A stretch of DNA of 64,000 nucleotides from Sulfurimicrobium sp031426915. Its GTDB lineage: Bacteria; Pseudomonadota; Gammaproteobacteria; Burkholderiales; Sulfuricellaceae. The notes beneath the pieces were generated by a model. It was not told where the DNA came from. It was given only the letters and a program-made list of their open reading frames with translations, and searched no databases. A program made the translations under genes and the position numbers. The stretch lies in NCBI GenBank assembly GCA_031426915.1, contig JASJPB010000036.1, positions 1-64,000 on the forward strand. Reading direction: 5' to 3'. This document shows positions 1 to 9,825 of this stretch, in pieces (positions within the stretch are counted from its first letter, which is position 1; the number at the start of each line of letters is the position of its first letter).

Positions 1-49
1 GCCGATGATAGTGTGCATTACGCATGTGAAAGTAGGTCACCGCCAAGCT
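1..49 (+). rRNA. rrf: 5S ribosomal RNA, 3' end (partial)
   Basis: The first ~49 bases match the conserved 3' part of bacterial 5S rRNA: the GCCGATGATAGTGTG stretch, the CATGTGAAAGTAGG stretch and the closing CGCCAAGC arm that would pair with the missing 5' end. The rest of the rRNA operon lies to the left, outside the window. The exact 3' end is inferred from the closing helix. A hairpin terminator follows within 11 bases. Confidence 0.93.
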
Positions 50-59
50 CCTCACCCGA

Positions 60-90
60 CAAAGCCCTCCTCGCGAGGGCTTTGTCATTT
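60..90 (+). terminator. Rho-independent terminator of the rRNA operon
   Basis: A perfect 10-bp stem (60-69 with 75-84, arms CAAAGCCCTC and GAGGGCTTTG) with a 5-base loop is followed by a T-rich stretch. It sits just after the 5S rRNA, where an rRNA operon terminator is expected. The T-run is short and interrupted. Confidence 0.85.
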
Positions 91-111
91 CTGCTGTTCG
101 CCAAATCTTGC

Positions 112-1128
112 TCAAAAGGCCCGAGTGAGCTGTTCCAGATCCCAGCGTGGCTTGATGGCAAAGTTCATCGCATGGCTGCCTTCATTGCGTATGCGCATCG
201 CTCCGGCGAATGCGATCATGGCGCCATTGTCGGTGCAGAATTCCAGTTTTGGGTAGAACACTTCAAATTTCATTCTGGCAGCGGTACGGCACAAGCTGGC
301 TCTCAGTTGCGCGTTTGCTCCTACCCCGCCCGCAACGACCAACCTGGACAGGCCGGTTTGCTTGAGGGCGGCAATTGCTTTCTTGGTCAGCACCTCAACA
401 ATGGCCTCCTGGAAGGCAAGCGCTATGTCGGCTCGAAGCTGCTCGTCAAGCGTGTGCTGCTTTGCCAGAGTAAGCACGGCTGTCTTCAAACCGCTGAAAC
501 TGAAATTCAGATCCCCGCTTCTAAGCATTGGGCGCGGCAGGGTGAAGCGCCCCGGCTGACCATTTAACGCCAGTTTTGACAACGCCGGACCACCCGGATA
601 ACCGAGCCCAAGCAATTTTGCCGTCTTGTCGAAGGCCTCGCCGGCGGCATCGTCCAACGAATCGCCCAACGTGGCATATTGGCCTACACCAGTTACTTCC
701 ATTAACTGGGAATGTCCGCCGGAAACCAGCAAGGCGACGAAGGGAAATGCGGGCGGATTGGGCTCCAATAGCGGCGCCAGCAAATGCCCCTCGAGGTGGT
801 GGACGCCGACCGTGGGAACCTTGAGCGCAAAAGCCAGAGACGCGGCGATACTTGCCCCCACCAGCAATGCGCCCGCGAGTCCCGGCCCCTTGGTGTAGGC
901 GATTCCCTGAATATCTTCCTTTACACAACCAGCTAGTTCCAGAACCTGACGCGTAAGCGGCAACACACGGCGTATGTGGTCGCGCGAGGCAAGTTCAGGC
1001 ACAACGCCACCATATTCAGCGTGCATTGCCACTTGCGAGTGCAGAGCGTGGGAAAGAAGTCCGCGCTCGGTATCGTACAGCGCGACACCGGTTTCGTCGC
1101 AGGATGATTCGATGCCGAGAACTAGCAT
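112..1128 (-). CDS. tsaD: tRNA N6-adenosine threonylcarbamoyltransferase TsaD
   Basis: 338 residues, the usual length for TsaD/Gcp/Kae1. In this family the protein transfers the threonylcarbamoyl group from TC-AMP to A37 of ANN-decoding tRNAs, working with TsaB and TsaE in the cytoplasm. Visible marks are the N-terminal ASKHA-type start MLVLGIESSCDETGVALYD, the metal-ligand pair H111/H115 in HHLEGH, the LLVSGGHSQL phosphate loop and the C-terminal CTDNGAMIA. The start codon overlaps the bioA stop by 7 bases (ATGCTAG), so the two genes are probably co-transcribed with bioA first. tsaB and tsaE are not in the window. Confidence 0.97.
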   Translation of the reverse strand: MLVLGIESSCDETGVALYDTERGLLSHALHSQVAMHAEYGGVVPELASRDHIRRVLPLTRQVLELAGCVKEDIQGIAYTKGPGLAGALLVGASIAASLAFALKVPTVGVHHLEGHLLAPLLEPNPPAFPFVALLVSGGHSQLMEVTGVGQYATLGDSLDDAAGEAFDKTAKLLGLGYPGGPALSKLALNGQPGRFTLPRPMLRSGDLNFSFSGLKTAVLTLAKQHTLDEQLRADIALAFQEAIVEVLTKKAIAALKQTGLSRLVVAGGVGANAQLRASLCRTAARMKFEVFYPKLEFCTDNGAMIAFAGAMRIRNEGSHAMNFAIKPRWDLEQLTRAF

Positions 1129-2429
1129 ATCTGTTCCAATATATTTAGTGTGCCGTTGACTAGCAGGTCCGTGTCCTCTTCACTGATTATATAAGGAGGC
1201 ATGAAATATACGGTGTTGCCCATCGGGCGCAAAAGTATTCCCTGTTGTAGCGCCAGTTGGAAAAAAGTCCGGGAGAAATGGGGTTCGCAATTTTCGACTT
1301 CAAATGCCCAGATCATGCCCGATTGACGGAAGTTTTTAACCCTGGAATGGTTCCGCAAGGAAAGCGCGGACTGGTTCAGATAGTCGGCCTTTATAAGGTT
1401 GGTCAGAATAACCTGATCCTGCTCGAATATATCCAGTGTCGCCAGTGCGGCTCGGCAAGCCAATGCATTGCCGGTGTACGAATGGGAATGAAGGAAGCCC
1501 TTGGCCGTCTCGTCATGGTAAAAGGCCCGGTAAATGTTATCGCTGGTCAGGACGGCGGAAAGTGGCAAGTACCCGCCGCTTATCCCTTTTGACAGACAAA
1601 TGAAGTCAGGCCGGATCGAGGCTTGCTCGCAGGCGAACATCGCGCCGGTGCGGCCGAAGCCGACCGCAATTTCATCCGCGATCAAGTGGACGGCGAATTC
1701 ATCGCACAAGCTTCGCGCCAGGCGCAGGTATTTGGCGTCATACATGCCCATACCGCCCGCGCACTGCACCATTGGCTCAATGATGAGGGCGGCGGTCTCG
1801 GCATGAAATTCTTCAAGATGTGCGCGCAAATGCCCAGCGCAACGTATGGCGAAATCTCTTGGCGACTCCCCCTGTTCGGCCAGGCGCCAGTCGGGAGAGG
1901 GCACCTGGGTGCTTTGCCGCAACAGCGGCGCATAAGTGTCCTTGAACAGCGCCACATCGGTAACGGACAACGCGCCAAGAGTTTCGCCGTGATAGCTGTT
2001 CTGTAGACTGATGAAACGGGTTTTTTCCGCCTGGCCGCTATTGCGCCAGAAATGGAAGCTCATTTTGAGTGCAATTTCGGTCGCCGAGGCCCCGTCCGAG
2101 CCATAAAAGCAATGCCCCAGCCCGGTCAGGCCGGACAGCCGTTCGGAAAGCTGGATCACCGGCTCGTGGGTAAACCCGGCGAGAATGACGTGTTCCAGCC
2201 TGTCCAGTTGATCCTTGAGCGCGCTATTGATGCGCGGGTTGCAATGGCCGAACAGGTTGACCCACCACGAACTAATGGCGTCCAGATAGCGCTTGCCCTC
2301 GAAGTCATACAGCCACATTCCCTCGCCGCGTGCGATAGGCACGAGCGGCAGAGATTCAAACTGTTTCATCTGGCTACAGGGGTGCCAGACAGAACTCAAG
2401 CTGCGTTGCAGCAAATCCGTGTTTTTCAT
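1122..2429 (-). CDS. bioA: Adenosylmethionine-8-amino-7-oxononanoate aminotransferase BioA
   Basis: 435 residues. BioA is the PLP-dependent class III aminotransferase that converts KAPA to DAPA in biotin synthesis, using SAM as amino donor. Family marks: SSVWHPCSQM near the N terminus, SSWWVNLFGHCNP, YHGETLGALSV, the DEIAVGFGRTG segment and the PLP lysine in LSKGISGG. The frame is open further upstream to 2504, but homology starts with MKNTDLL, so 2429 is chosen. A perfect TATAAT on this strand (2440-2445) would give a very short leader. No other bio gene is nearby; it is linked to tsaD by overlap and divergent from groES. Confidence 0.95.
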   Translation of the reverse strand: MKNTDLLQRSLSSVWHPCSQMKQFESLPLVPIARGEGMWLYDFEGKRYLDAISSWWVNLFGHCNPRINSALKDQLDRLEHVILAGFTHEPVIQLSERLSGLTGLGHCFYGSDGASATEIALKMSFHFWRNSGQAEKTRFISLQNSYHGETLGALSVTDVALFKDTYAPLLRQSTQVPSPDWRLAEQGESPRDFAIRCAGHLRAHLEEFHAETAALIIEPMVQCAGGMGMYDAKYLRLARSLCDEFAVHLIADEIAVGFGRTGAMFACEQASIRPDFICLSKGISGGYLPLSAVLTSDNIYRAFYHDETAKGFLHSHSYTGNALACRAALATLDIFEQDQVILTNLIKADYLNQSALSLRNHSRVKNFRQSGMIWAFEVENCEPHFSRTFFQLALQQGILLRPMGNTVYFMPPYIISEEDTDLLVNGTLNILEQIC

Positions 2430-2439
2430 GAAGAGGCTA

Positions 2440-2445
2440 ATTATA
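2440..2445 (-). promoter_or_regulatory. Candidate -10 element for bioA
   Basis: Reading on the minus strand the bases are TATAAT, 10 bases before the chosen bioA start. The hexamer 17 bases upstream (GAAACA) is a poor -35 match. If used, the transcript would have almost no leader. No clear BirA operator dyad was found. Confidence 0.35.
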
Positions 2446-2485
2446 TGTTTTGTAACGGTTAGTGTTTCGCATCGTGAAAATGGCC

Positions 2486-2514
2486 TTGAAATCCGGATGG
2501 TCAATCCCTATTAT
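2486..2514 (+). promoter_or_regulatory. Sigma-70 promoter of groESL
   Basis: TTGAAA at 2486-2491 and TATTAT at 2509-2514 are separated by 17 bases, a good vegetative promoter. The -10 hexamer touches the left arm of the CIRCE operator, so HrcA binding would block RNA polymerase. Confidence 0.8.
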
Positions 2515-2540
2515 TAGCACTCGCTTGACGTGAGTGCTAA
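2514..2540 (+). promoter_or_regulatory. CIRCE operator (HrcA binding site)
   Basis: A perfect inverted repeat TTAGCACTC (2514-2522), 9-base spacer, GAGTGCTAA (2532-2540) equals the CIRCE consensus. CIRCE is the operator of the heat-shock repressor HrcA, whose gene is not in the window. It lies 53 bases upstream of the groES start. Confidence 0.97.
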
Positions 2541-2593
2541 TAACTCCGTCGCCATGGAATTCCCAAACGTTAAACCAACAGGAGATTCAAATA

Positions 2594-2884
2594 ATGAAAA
2601 TTCGTCCTTTGCATGACCGCGTGATTGTCAAGCGCCTGGAAGCCGAAGAAAAAACCGCGTCCGGCATTGTACTGCCCGGCAATGCGGCAGAGAAGCCGGA
2701 TATGGGTCTGGTTCAGTCAGTGGGCGAAGGCAAGGTGCTGGATAACGGTACGCTGCGCGCGCTGTCCCTGAAAGTGGGTGACAAGGTGATTTTCGGCAAA
2801 TATTCCGGCCAGTCCGTCAAAGTGGATGGCGAAGAACTGCTGGTGATGCGCGAAGAAGACGTGATGGGCGTGATCGAAGGCTAA
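2594..2884 (+). CDS. groES: Co-chaperonin GroES
   Basis: 96 residues starting MKIRPLHDRVIVKRLE, the canonical GroES N terminus. The mobile-loop region (EKTASGIVLPGNAAEKP) and the C-terminal VMREEDVMGVIEG are present. GroES caps the GroEL ring during ATP-dependent folding in the cytoplasm. The frame is open upstream, but AGGAGA at 2580-2585 sets the start at 2594. It is first in a bicistronic operon with groEL and is controlled by the CIRCE site upstream. Confidence 0.98.
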   Translation: MKIRPLHDRVIVKRLEAEEKTASGIVLPGNAAEKPDMGLVQSVGEGKVLDNGTLRALSLKVGDKVIFGKYSGQSVKVDGEELLVMREEDVMGVIEG

Positions 2885-2921
2885 TCGGATTTACTACAGA
2901 ATTCTTAAGGAGATTTAAAAC

Positions 2922-4565
<1,644 letters not shown>

Positions 4566-4590
4566 TTTCCGTTTCGACCCAGCAGTAAGT

Positions 4591-4626
4591 GACAAGGGCT
4601 GCAATCCAATGCGGCCCTTGTCTTTT
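4591..4626 (+). terminator. Rho-independent terminator of groESL
   Basis: Stem 4591-4599 (GACAAGGGC) pairs perfectly with 4614-4622 (GCCCTTGTC) and can extend inward; TTTT follows. It lies 26 bases after the groEL stop. Confidence 0.88.
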
Positions 4627-4714
4627 ATAAAAATTGCGAAGAGAGTTTGGAAAAAGTCGTCCTCTCTGTTAAAATCGCCCGTTTCCTAATTAATTTCTTG
4701 TCGAGAAAGACGAT

Positions 4715-4927
4715 ATGCCAAGTGTCCGCGTAAAAGAAGGTGAACCGTTTGACGTTGCACTGCGCCGTTTCCGCCGTACCATCGAACGTTCCGGTCTGTT
4801 GAACGAACTGCGCGCTCGCGAGTTCTACGAGAAGCCGACCGCTGAGCGCAAGCGCAAAGGCGCTGCTGCCGTGAAGCGTCATTACAAGCGCCTGCGCAGC
4901 CAGATGCTGCCGGCCAAGCTCTACTAA
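4715..4927 (+). CDS. rpsU: 30S ribosomal protein S21
   Basis: 70 residues, basic, starting MPSVRVKEGEPFDVALRRF and containing the conserved FRRTIERSGLL and REFYEKPTAERKRK segments. S21 binds the 30S platform and takes part in initiation on mRNA. It is the first gene of the classic macromolecular synthesis group, followed by yqeY 12 bases later, then dnaG and rpoD. Confidence 0.98.
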   Translation: MPSVRVKEGEPFDVALRRFRRTIERSGLLNELRAREFYEKPTAERKRKGAAAVKRHYKRLRSQMLPAKLY

Positions 4928-4939
4928 AACACCAGCTCC

Positions 4940-5386
4940 ATGAGTTTGAGACAACGCATCACCGAAGATATGAAAACGGCGATGCGTGCCAAGGATGCGC
5001 CGCGTCTGGGGGCGATTCGTCTGCTCCAGGCTGGCATCAAGCAGCGCGAGGTGGACGAACGCATCGAGTTGGACGATGCGCAAGTGGTCGCAGTGATCGA
5101 AAAAATGCTCAAACAGCGCCGCGATTCGATTTCCCAGTACGAAGCGGCGAATCGCAATGACCTGGCGGATGTGGAGAAGTTTGAGGTGTCAGTGCTTCAG
5201 GCTTATATGCCCCAGGCCTTGTCGGATGCGGAGGTCGAACAACTGGTGGTTGCGGCGATTGCCGCTTCCGGTGCCGCCGGCGTTAAAGACATGGGCAAGG
5301 TGATGGCGGCAGTAAAGCCACAAGTTGCCGGTCGTGCCGACATGGGCAAAGTGTCCGTCCTGATCAAGGCAAAACTGGGCGGCTGA
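4940..5386 (+). CDS. yqeY: GatB/YqeY domain-containing protein
   Basis: 148 residues of the YqeY family: MSLRQRITEDMKTAMRAKD, a central RDSISQYEAANRNDLA and the C-terminal DMGKVMAAVKPQVAGRADM. The fold resembles the tRNA-binding tail domain of the amidotransferase GatB, but the role of the free-standing protein is not settled. Its position between rpsU and dnaG is common in Betaproteobacteria. Confidence 0.93.
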   Translation: MSLRQRITEDMKTAMRAKDAPRLGAIRLLQAGIKQREVDERIELDDAQVVAVIEKMLKQRRDSISQYEAANRNDLADVEKFEVSVLQAYMPQALSDAEVEQLVVAAIAASGAAGVKDMGKVMAAVKPQVAGRADMGKVSVLIKAKLGG

Positions 5387-5419
5387 TGGCTGTGCGCCCG
5401 AATTGGGCATGAGATTACT

Positions 5420-5450
5420 ACGCCAGGACGAGCTGTCCTGGCGTTTCCAT
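5420..5450 (+). terminator. Hairpin between yqeY and dnaG, possible attenuator
   Basis: A perfect 10-bp stem (5420-5429 ACGCCAGGAC with 5435-5444) and 5-base loop is followed by an interrupted T-rich stretch. In E. coli a partial terminator between rpsU and dnaG lowers primase output relative to S21; this hairpin is at the equivalent place. Leaky termination here is inferred. Confidence 0.65.
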
Positions 5451-5470
5451 TTTCGGGGTTTCCGCGCACG

Positions 5471-7195
5471 ATGATTCCTCAGTCTTTCATTCAGGATCTG
5501 CTGAATCGCCTCGATGTCGTGGATGTGGTGGAGCGCTATGTTCCGCTGAAAAAAGCGGGCGCAAATTACATGGCCTGCTGCCCTTTCCACGGCGAAAAAT
5601 CCCCCTCCTTCAGCGTCAGCCCCACCAAGCAGTTTTATCACTGCTTCGGTTGTGGGGCGCACGGTACCGCCATCAGTTTTGTCATGGAATACCAAGGCCT
5701 GGGATTCGTGGAAGCGGTGGAAGAACTGGCGCGCAGTGCGGGGATGACTGTTCCCCAGGAAGTCGGTAGCCAATCACTGCGCCCCGCCCAGAGTGCCGAT
5801 CTGGCTGAAATCATGTTGCAGAGCACGCGCTATTATCGTGGCCAGCTCAAGCAAGCCCCGCAGGCCATCGATTATCTCAAGCAACGCGGCCTTTCCGGCG
5901 AAATTGCGGCGCGCTTCGGCATTGGTTATGCGCCGTCGGCATGGCAAAATCTGGCGGAAATATTTTCCGATTACACGTCGAAGTCTCTGGTCGAAGCGGG
6001 GCTGGTGATCGAAGGCGAGAGCGGCAAACGCTACGACCGATTCCGCGACCGCATCATGTTTCCCATCCTGAATCAGCGCGGCACGGTGATTGGCTTTGGC
6101 GGCCGCGTTCTGGGTCAGGGGGAGCCCAAATATCTCAACTCGCCGGAAACGCCCCTGTTCGAAAAAGGCCATGAACTATACGGCCTGTACCAGGCGCGCA
6201 AGGCGATCCGCGAGGCGGATCGTGTGCTTGTCGTGGAGGGCTACATGGACGTGGTGGCGCTGGCCCAGCATGGCATTGAATACGCGGTGGCCACTCTGGG
6301 AACGGCTACCACGCCATTTCATGTGCAGAAATTATTACGTCAAAGCGACAATGTGGTGTTTTGTTTCGATGGCGACGCGGCAGGGCGCAAGGCGGCATGG
6401 CGTGCGCTGGAAAATAGCCTGGGGCAGATGGTGGATGGCAAGAACCTGAGCTTCCTGTTCCTGCCCCAGGGCGAAGATCCCGATTCTTACGTGCGCAGCA
6501 TGGGAAAGGCGGGTTTCGAGAACTTGCTGGCCGAAGCCGTGCCATTCTCCCAGTTCTTGCTGCGCGAATTAACGGCGCAGGTGGATATGCAAACCCAGGA
6601 AGGTCGGGCGCGTTTATTGCAATTGGCGCGGCCGTTACTGCTCCAGGTTGCGGCCCCTGCGCTGGGATTGATGCTGCGCAAACGCTTGGCGGAGTTGGCG
6701 GGAATCTCGCAGGCGGAACTGGAGGAGCTATTCCAGATCAAATCGATGCAGAAGGCCAAGGCATTGCCCAGGCTTAAGCGAAATCCCCCTTCCCTGGTGC
6801 GGCAGATGCTCCAGTTTTTGCTGGTTCGGCCGCAATTGGCGCAGGGGGTGGTGCTGGAGCAAAAGAGTCATGAAGGAGAGGAGTTTACCTTGGCCGCTCT
6901 GCTTGAATTTCTCGCGGAAAATCCCCAAACAAGGGATGCCGCGCCTTTGCTCGAACACTTTCGCGGTACTTTTCACGAATCCCGATTGCGCGAAGCCGCG
7001 GCGGAAGTGATGCAGTGGGAAGACCGTTTCGACGTGAGTGAAATCGAGCAGGAGTTTGCTGGCGCTCTGGCGCAATTGAAATGGCAGGGGCGGCAGAAGG
7101 AAATTGATGCCTTGCTCGCTTTGGCGCGCGCTCAGGGGTTGACGGTAGCGCAAAAGGAACGCTTGCAGCAGTTGTTGTTGCGCGGACAAGAGTAA
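5471..7195 (+). CDS. dnaG: DNA primase DnaG
   Basis: 574 residues. The N-terminal CHC2 zinc ribbon is complete: C37, H40, C58 and C61 in CPFHGEKSPSF and YHCFGCGAHG. The catalytic core follows with GFGGRVLG and the TOPRIM acidic motif VLVVEGYMDVVAL near residue 253, then FCFDGDAAGRKAAWR. The C-terminal third matches the helicase-interaction region. DnaG makes RNA primers at the replication fork with DnaB. It follows yqeY after a hairpin and precedes rpoD by 63 bases. Confidence 0.97.
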   Translation: MIPQSFIQDLLNRLDVVDVVERYVPLKKAGANYMACCPFHGEKSPSFSVSPTKQFYHCFGCGAHGTAISFVMEYQGLGFVEAVEELARSAGMTVPQEVGSQSLRPAQSADLAEIMLQSTRYYRGQLKQAPQAIDYLKQRGLSGEIAARFGIGYAPSAWQNLAEIFSDYTSKSLVEAGLVIEGESGKRYDRFRDRIMFPILNQRGTVIGFGGRVLGQGEPKYLNSPETPLFEKGHELYGLYQARKAIREADRVLVVEGYMDVVALAQHGIEYAVATLGTATTPFHVQKLLRQSDNVVFCFDGDAAGRKAAWRALENSLGQMVDGKNLSFLFLPQGEDPDSYVRSMGKAGFENLLAEAVPFSQFLLRELTAQVDMQTQEGRARLLQLARPLLLQVAAPALGLMLRKRLAELAGISQAELEELFQIKSMQKAKALPRLKRNPPSLVRQMLQFLLVRPQLAQGVVLEQKSHEGEEFTLAALLEFLAENPQTRDAAPLLEHFRGTFHESRLREAAAEVMQWEDRFDVSEIEQEFAGALAQLKWQGRQKEIDALLALARAQGLTVAQKERLQQLLLRGQE

Positions 7196-7216
7196 AAAAC
7201 TGACACGATAATAGGG

Positions 7217-7222
7217 TATAAT
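7217..7222 (+). promoter_or_regulatory. Candidate -10 element upstream of rpoD
   Basis: A perfect TATAAT lies 36 bases before the rpoD start, in the short dnaG-rpoD gap. At 17-base spacing the -35 position is only an A-run, so a conventional strong promoter is doubtful. An internal promoter here would let rpoD be expressed apart from rpsU-dnaG. Confidence 0.4.
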
Positions 7223-7258
7223 ACTCTGTTTTGTTAAACGCTTTTTCGGGATCAAAGT

Positions 7259-9151
7259 ATGGCGACGGAAAATGGAAAGATGGATGACCGCGTGAATGAC
7301 GCAGACGCGCGGCGCATGCGCTTGAAAAACCTGATCGTGCTGGGCAAGGAGCGGGGCTACCTGACTTATGCCGAGATCAACGACCATCTGCCCGACGATA
7401 TGCTCGACGCGGAGCAGATCGAGGGCGTGATCAGCATGATCGGCGACATGGGAATCATGGTTTATGACGAAGCGCCGGATGCAGAAACCCTGCTGATGTC
7501 CGACGCTCCCCCGGCCGTAGCCGACGAGGACGCGGCGGAAGAGGCCGAGGCAGCCCTTTCCACGGTGGATTCCGAGTTCGGCCGCACCACCGACCCGGTG
7601 CGCATGTATATGCGTGAAATGGGTACGGTGGACTTGCTCACCCGCGAAGGCGAAATCGAAATTGCCAAGCGTATCGAGGATGGCCTCAAGCACATGGTGC
7701 AGGCCATTTCGGCTTGTCCCACCACCATTGCCGAAATTTTACGTCTGGCTGAAATGGTCGAGCGCGACGAAATGCGCATTGACGAACTGGTCGATGGTTT
7801 GCTGAACGGCCAGAGCGCGGACGAATTCAGCGAAGAAATGGCTGCCGCCGAAGAAGCAGCAGAAGAGCCCGATGTCGAGTTGAGCGAGGAGGAGGCCGAT
7901 GCCGCGGGTGCCGCCATCGCTGCCGCCAATCTGGCCCAGCTCAAGGCCGACGCTATGGTGCGTTTTGCTGTAATCCGCAAGGCATTCGACAAAATGCAGA
8001 TCGCGCTGCAAAAAAAGGGCTCGCGCCACAAATCCTATCAGGAAGTGCAGGAGGAAATCTCCAACGAACTGATGGGGATCCGTTTTTCCGTCAAACAGGT
8101 GGAAGCCTTGTGTGACAGTCTGCGCGGCCTGGTGGAAGAAGTGCGTGGGCATGAGCGCACCATCATGGAGTTGTGCGTGAACAAAGGCGGCATGCCGCGT
8201 CCGCACTTCATCCAGGTGTTTCCGGGTAATGAAAGCAACCTGGAATGGGTGGTGGCAGAGATCGCATCCGGCAAACCCTACAGCGAGAAAGTTTCGCGTT
8301 TCCAGCACGCCATCGTGGACCAGCAGCAACGCCTGACGGACGTGCAGACCAAGGTCGGTATCTCGCTCAAGGACCTCAAGGAAATCAATCGCCAGATGTC
8401 CACCGGCGAGGCCAAGGCGCGCCGTGCCAAGCGTGAGATGATCGAGGCCAACCTGCGCCTGGTTATCTCCATTGCCAAGAAATACACCAACCGCGGCCTG
8501 CAATTCCTTGATTTGATCCAGGAAGGCAACATCGGCCTGATGAAAGCCGTGGACAAGTTTGAGTACCGCCGCGGGTACAAGTTCTCGACCTATGCCACCT
8601 GGTGGATTCGCCAGGCCATCACCCGTTCCATCGCCGACCAGGCGCGCACCATCCGCATCCCGGTGCACATGATAGAAACCATCAACAAGATGAACCGCAT
8701 CTCGCGCCAGATTTTGCAGGAAACAGGCCTGGAGCCCGATCCCGCCATCCTGGCCGAAAAGATGGAGATGCCGGAAGAAAAAATCCGCAAGATCCTCAAG
8801 ATTTCCAAGGAACCGATTTCCATGGAAACGCCGATCGGCGATGATGAGGACTCCCATCTGGGCGATTTCATCGAAGACGTTTCAACCCTGGCGCCCGCCG
8901 ATGCGGCGATGTACGCCAGCCTGCGCGAGGCCACCAAGGAAGTGCTGGAATCGCTAACCCCGCGCGAGGCCAAAGTGCTGCGCATGCGCTTCGGCATCGA
9001 GATGAACACCGACCATACGTTGGAGGAGGTGGGCAAACAGTTTGATGTTACCCGCGAGCGCATCCGCCAGATCGAAGCCAAGGCGCTCAGGAAGCTGCGT
9101 CACCCTTCCCGTTCCGAAAGGCTGCGCAGCTTTCTGGACAACGAAGGTTAG
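7259..9151 (+). CDS. rpoD: RNA polymerase primary sigma factor RpoD (sigma-70)
   Basis: 630 residues. Region 1.1 is at the N terminus, then region 1.2 (TDPVRMYMREMGTVDLLTRE), an acidic non-conserved insert, region 2 (RLVISIAKKYTNRGLQFLDL, then YKFSTYATWWIRQAI for -10 recognition and melting), region 3, and region 4.2 (TLEEVGKQFDVTRERIRQIE) for -35 recognition. The promoters seen in this window fit such a sigma factor. It is the last gene of the macromolecular synthesis group; a small hairpin follows. Confidence 0.98.
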   Translation: MATENGKMDDRVNDADARRMRLKNLIVLGKERGYLTYAEINDHLPDDMLDAEQIEGVISMIGDMGIMVYDEAPDAETLLMSDAPPAVADEDAAEEAEAALSTVDSEFGRTTDPVRMYMREMGTVDLLTREGEIEIAKRIEDGLKHMVQAISACPTTIAEILRLAEMVERDEMRIDELVDGLLNGQSADEFSEEMAAAEEAAEEPDVELSEEEADAAGAAIAAANLAQLKADAMVRFAVIRKAFDKMQIALQKKGSRHKSYQEVQEEISNELMGIRFSVKQVEALCDSLRGLVEEVRGHERTIMELCVNKGGMPRPHFIQVFPGNESNLEWVVAEIASGKPYSEKVSRFQHAIVDQQQRLTDVQTKVGISLKDLKEINRQMSTGEAKARRAKREMIEANLRLVISIAKKYTNRGLQFLDLIQEGNIGLMKAVDKFEYRRGYKFSTYATWWIRQAITRSIADQARTIRIPVHMIETINKMNRISRQILQETGLEPDPAILAEKMEMPEEKIRKILKISKEPISMETPIGDDEDSHLGDFIEDVSTLAPADAAMYASLREATKEVLESLTPREAKVLRMRFGIEMNTDHTLEEVGKQFDVTRERIRQIEAKALRKLRHPSRSERLRSFLDNEG

Positions 9152-9156
9152 TCGGG

Positions 9157-9173
9157 GTGACGTAAATCGTCAC
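9157..9173 (+). terminator. Small hairpin after rpoD
   Basis: Perfect 6-bp stem GTGACG/CGTCAC with a 5-base loop, 6 bases after the rpoD stop. There is no clear T-run, so it may slow RNA decay rather than terminate. Confidence 0.35.
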
Positions 9174-9255
9174 TTCTGGACCAAATGGACGCCGCGCCGG
9201 GATGGGGCGGGCAAGAAAGTCACTGAATTAACAGTCGCAACGGTATGGGGGTTTC

Positions 9256-9271
9256 TGGCATGAATATTGCT
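9256..9271 (+). promoter_or_regulatory. Sigma-54 promoter of pilA
   Basis: TGGCATGAATATTGCT matches the -24/-12 consensus TGGCAC-N5-TTGCW, with GG (9257-9258) and GC (9269-9270) separated by exactly 10 bases. Transcription would begin near 9282, giving a leader of about 58 bases. Type IV pilin genes are typically sigma-54 and PilS/PilR dependent; the activator genes are not in this window. Confidence 0.85.
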
Positions 9272-9339
9272 GACATTCCCACCAAACACCTCGTGTGTTT
9301 TTGTAGTGTTAATTCCAACGTTTTATGAGGAGAAACAAA

Positions 9340-9774
9340 ATGAAACGCATACAGCAAGGTTTCACCCTGATCGAACTGATGATCGTGGTTGCGATTATCG
9401 GTATTCTGGCTGCGGTCGCAATTCCTGCCTATCAGGACTACACCGTCAAGTCCAAGGTTACTGAAGGCACAAGTATCGCCAGTCCGGCCATTACCGCCGC
9501 AGGCGTCATGTGTAGCGAAGGCGCCACAGCCACAAGTTACAACAACCTCTCGCTTGGCATACCGACCAACACGAATATGTCGGGTAAATATACCACTTCC
9601 GTGACAGCGACCCAAACCGCTATCAGCGCACCGGTGATAACCATTGTCATGAAGCAAATCGGCACCAGCGTGAATGCGGGTGACGACATTGTTTACACCG
9701 GCTCATGCGGTTCCGCCGGTCTGCAATGGACAATTACCGGTACTGTTGCTGCCAAGTACAGGCCTAAATCCTGA
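9340..9774 (+). CDS. pilA: Type IVa major pilin PilA
   Basis: 144 residues. The leader MKRIQQG is cleaved before F8 by a prepilin peptidase, giving FTLIELMIVVAIIGILAAVA with glutamate at +5, the class IVa signature. Two cysteines in VMCSEG and TGSCGSAG can form the C-terminal disulfide loop. The frame extends to 9325, but AGGAG at 9328-9332 and the leader length favour 9340. A sigma-54 promoter lies upstream and a strong terminator follows, so it is probably monocistronic. The two nearby glycosyltransferase-like genes make glycosylation of this pilin plausible but unproven. Confidence 0.95.
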   Translation: MKRIQQGFTLIELMIVVAIIGILAAVAIPAYQDYTVKSKVTEGTSIASPAITAAGVMCSEGATATSYNNLSLGIPTNTNMSGKYTTSVTATQTAISAPVITIVMKQIGTSVNAGDDIVYTGSCGSAGLQWTITGTVAAKYRPKS

Positions 9775-9795
9775 TTAGGGTTTTAATCTGGCATG

Positions 9796-9825
9796 AAAAG
9801 GGGAGTTTTCGAACTCCCTTTTTTT
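9796..9825 (+). terminator. Rho-independent terminator of pilA
   Basis: GGGAGTT (9801-9807) pairs with AACTCCC (9812-9818) around a TTCG tetraloop, followed by seven T residues. Flanking A/T bases extend the stem. Confidence 0.93.

Noticed and set aside
2430..2485. BirA operator upstream of bioA
   Set aside because: One TTGTAAC-like half is visible but no matching second half at the required distance.
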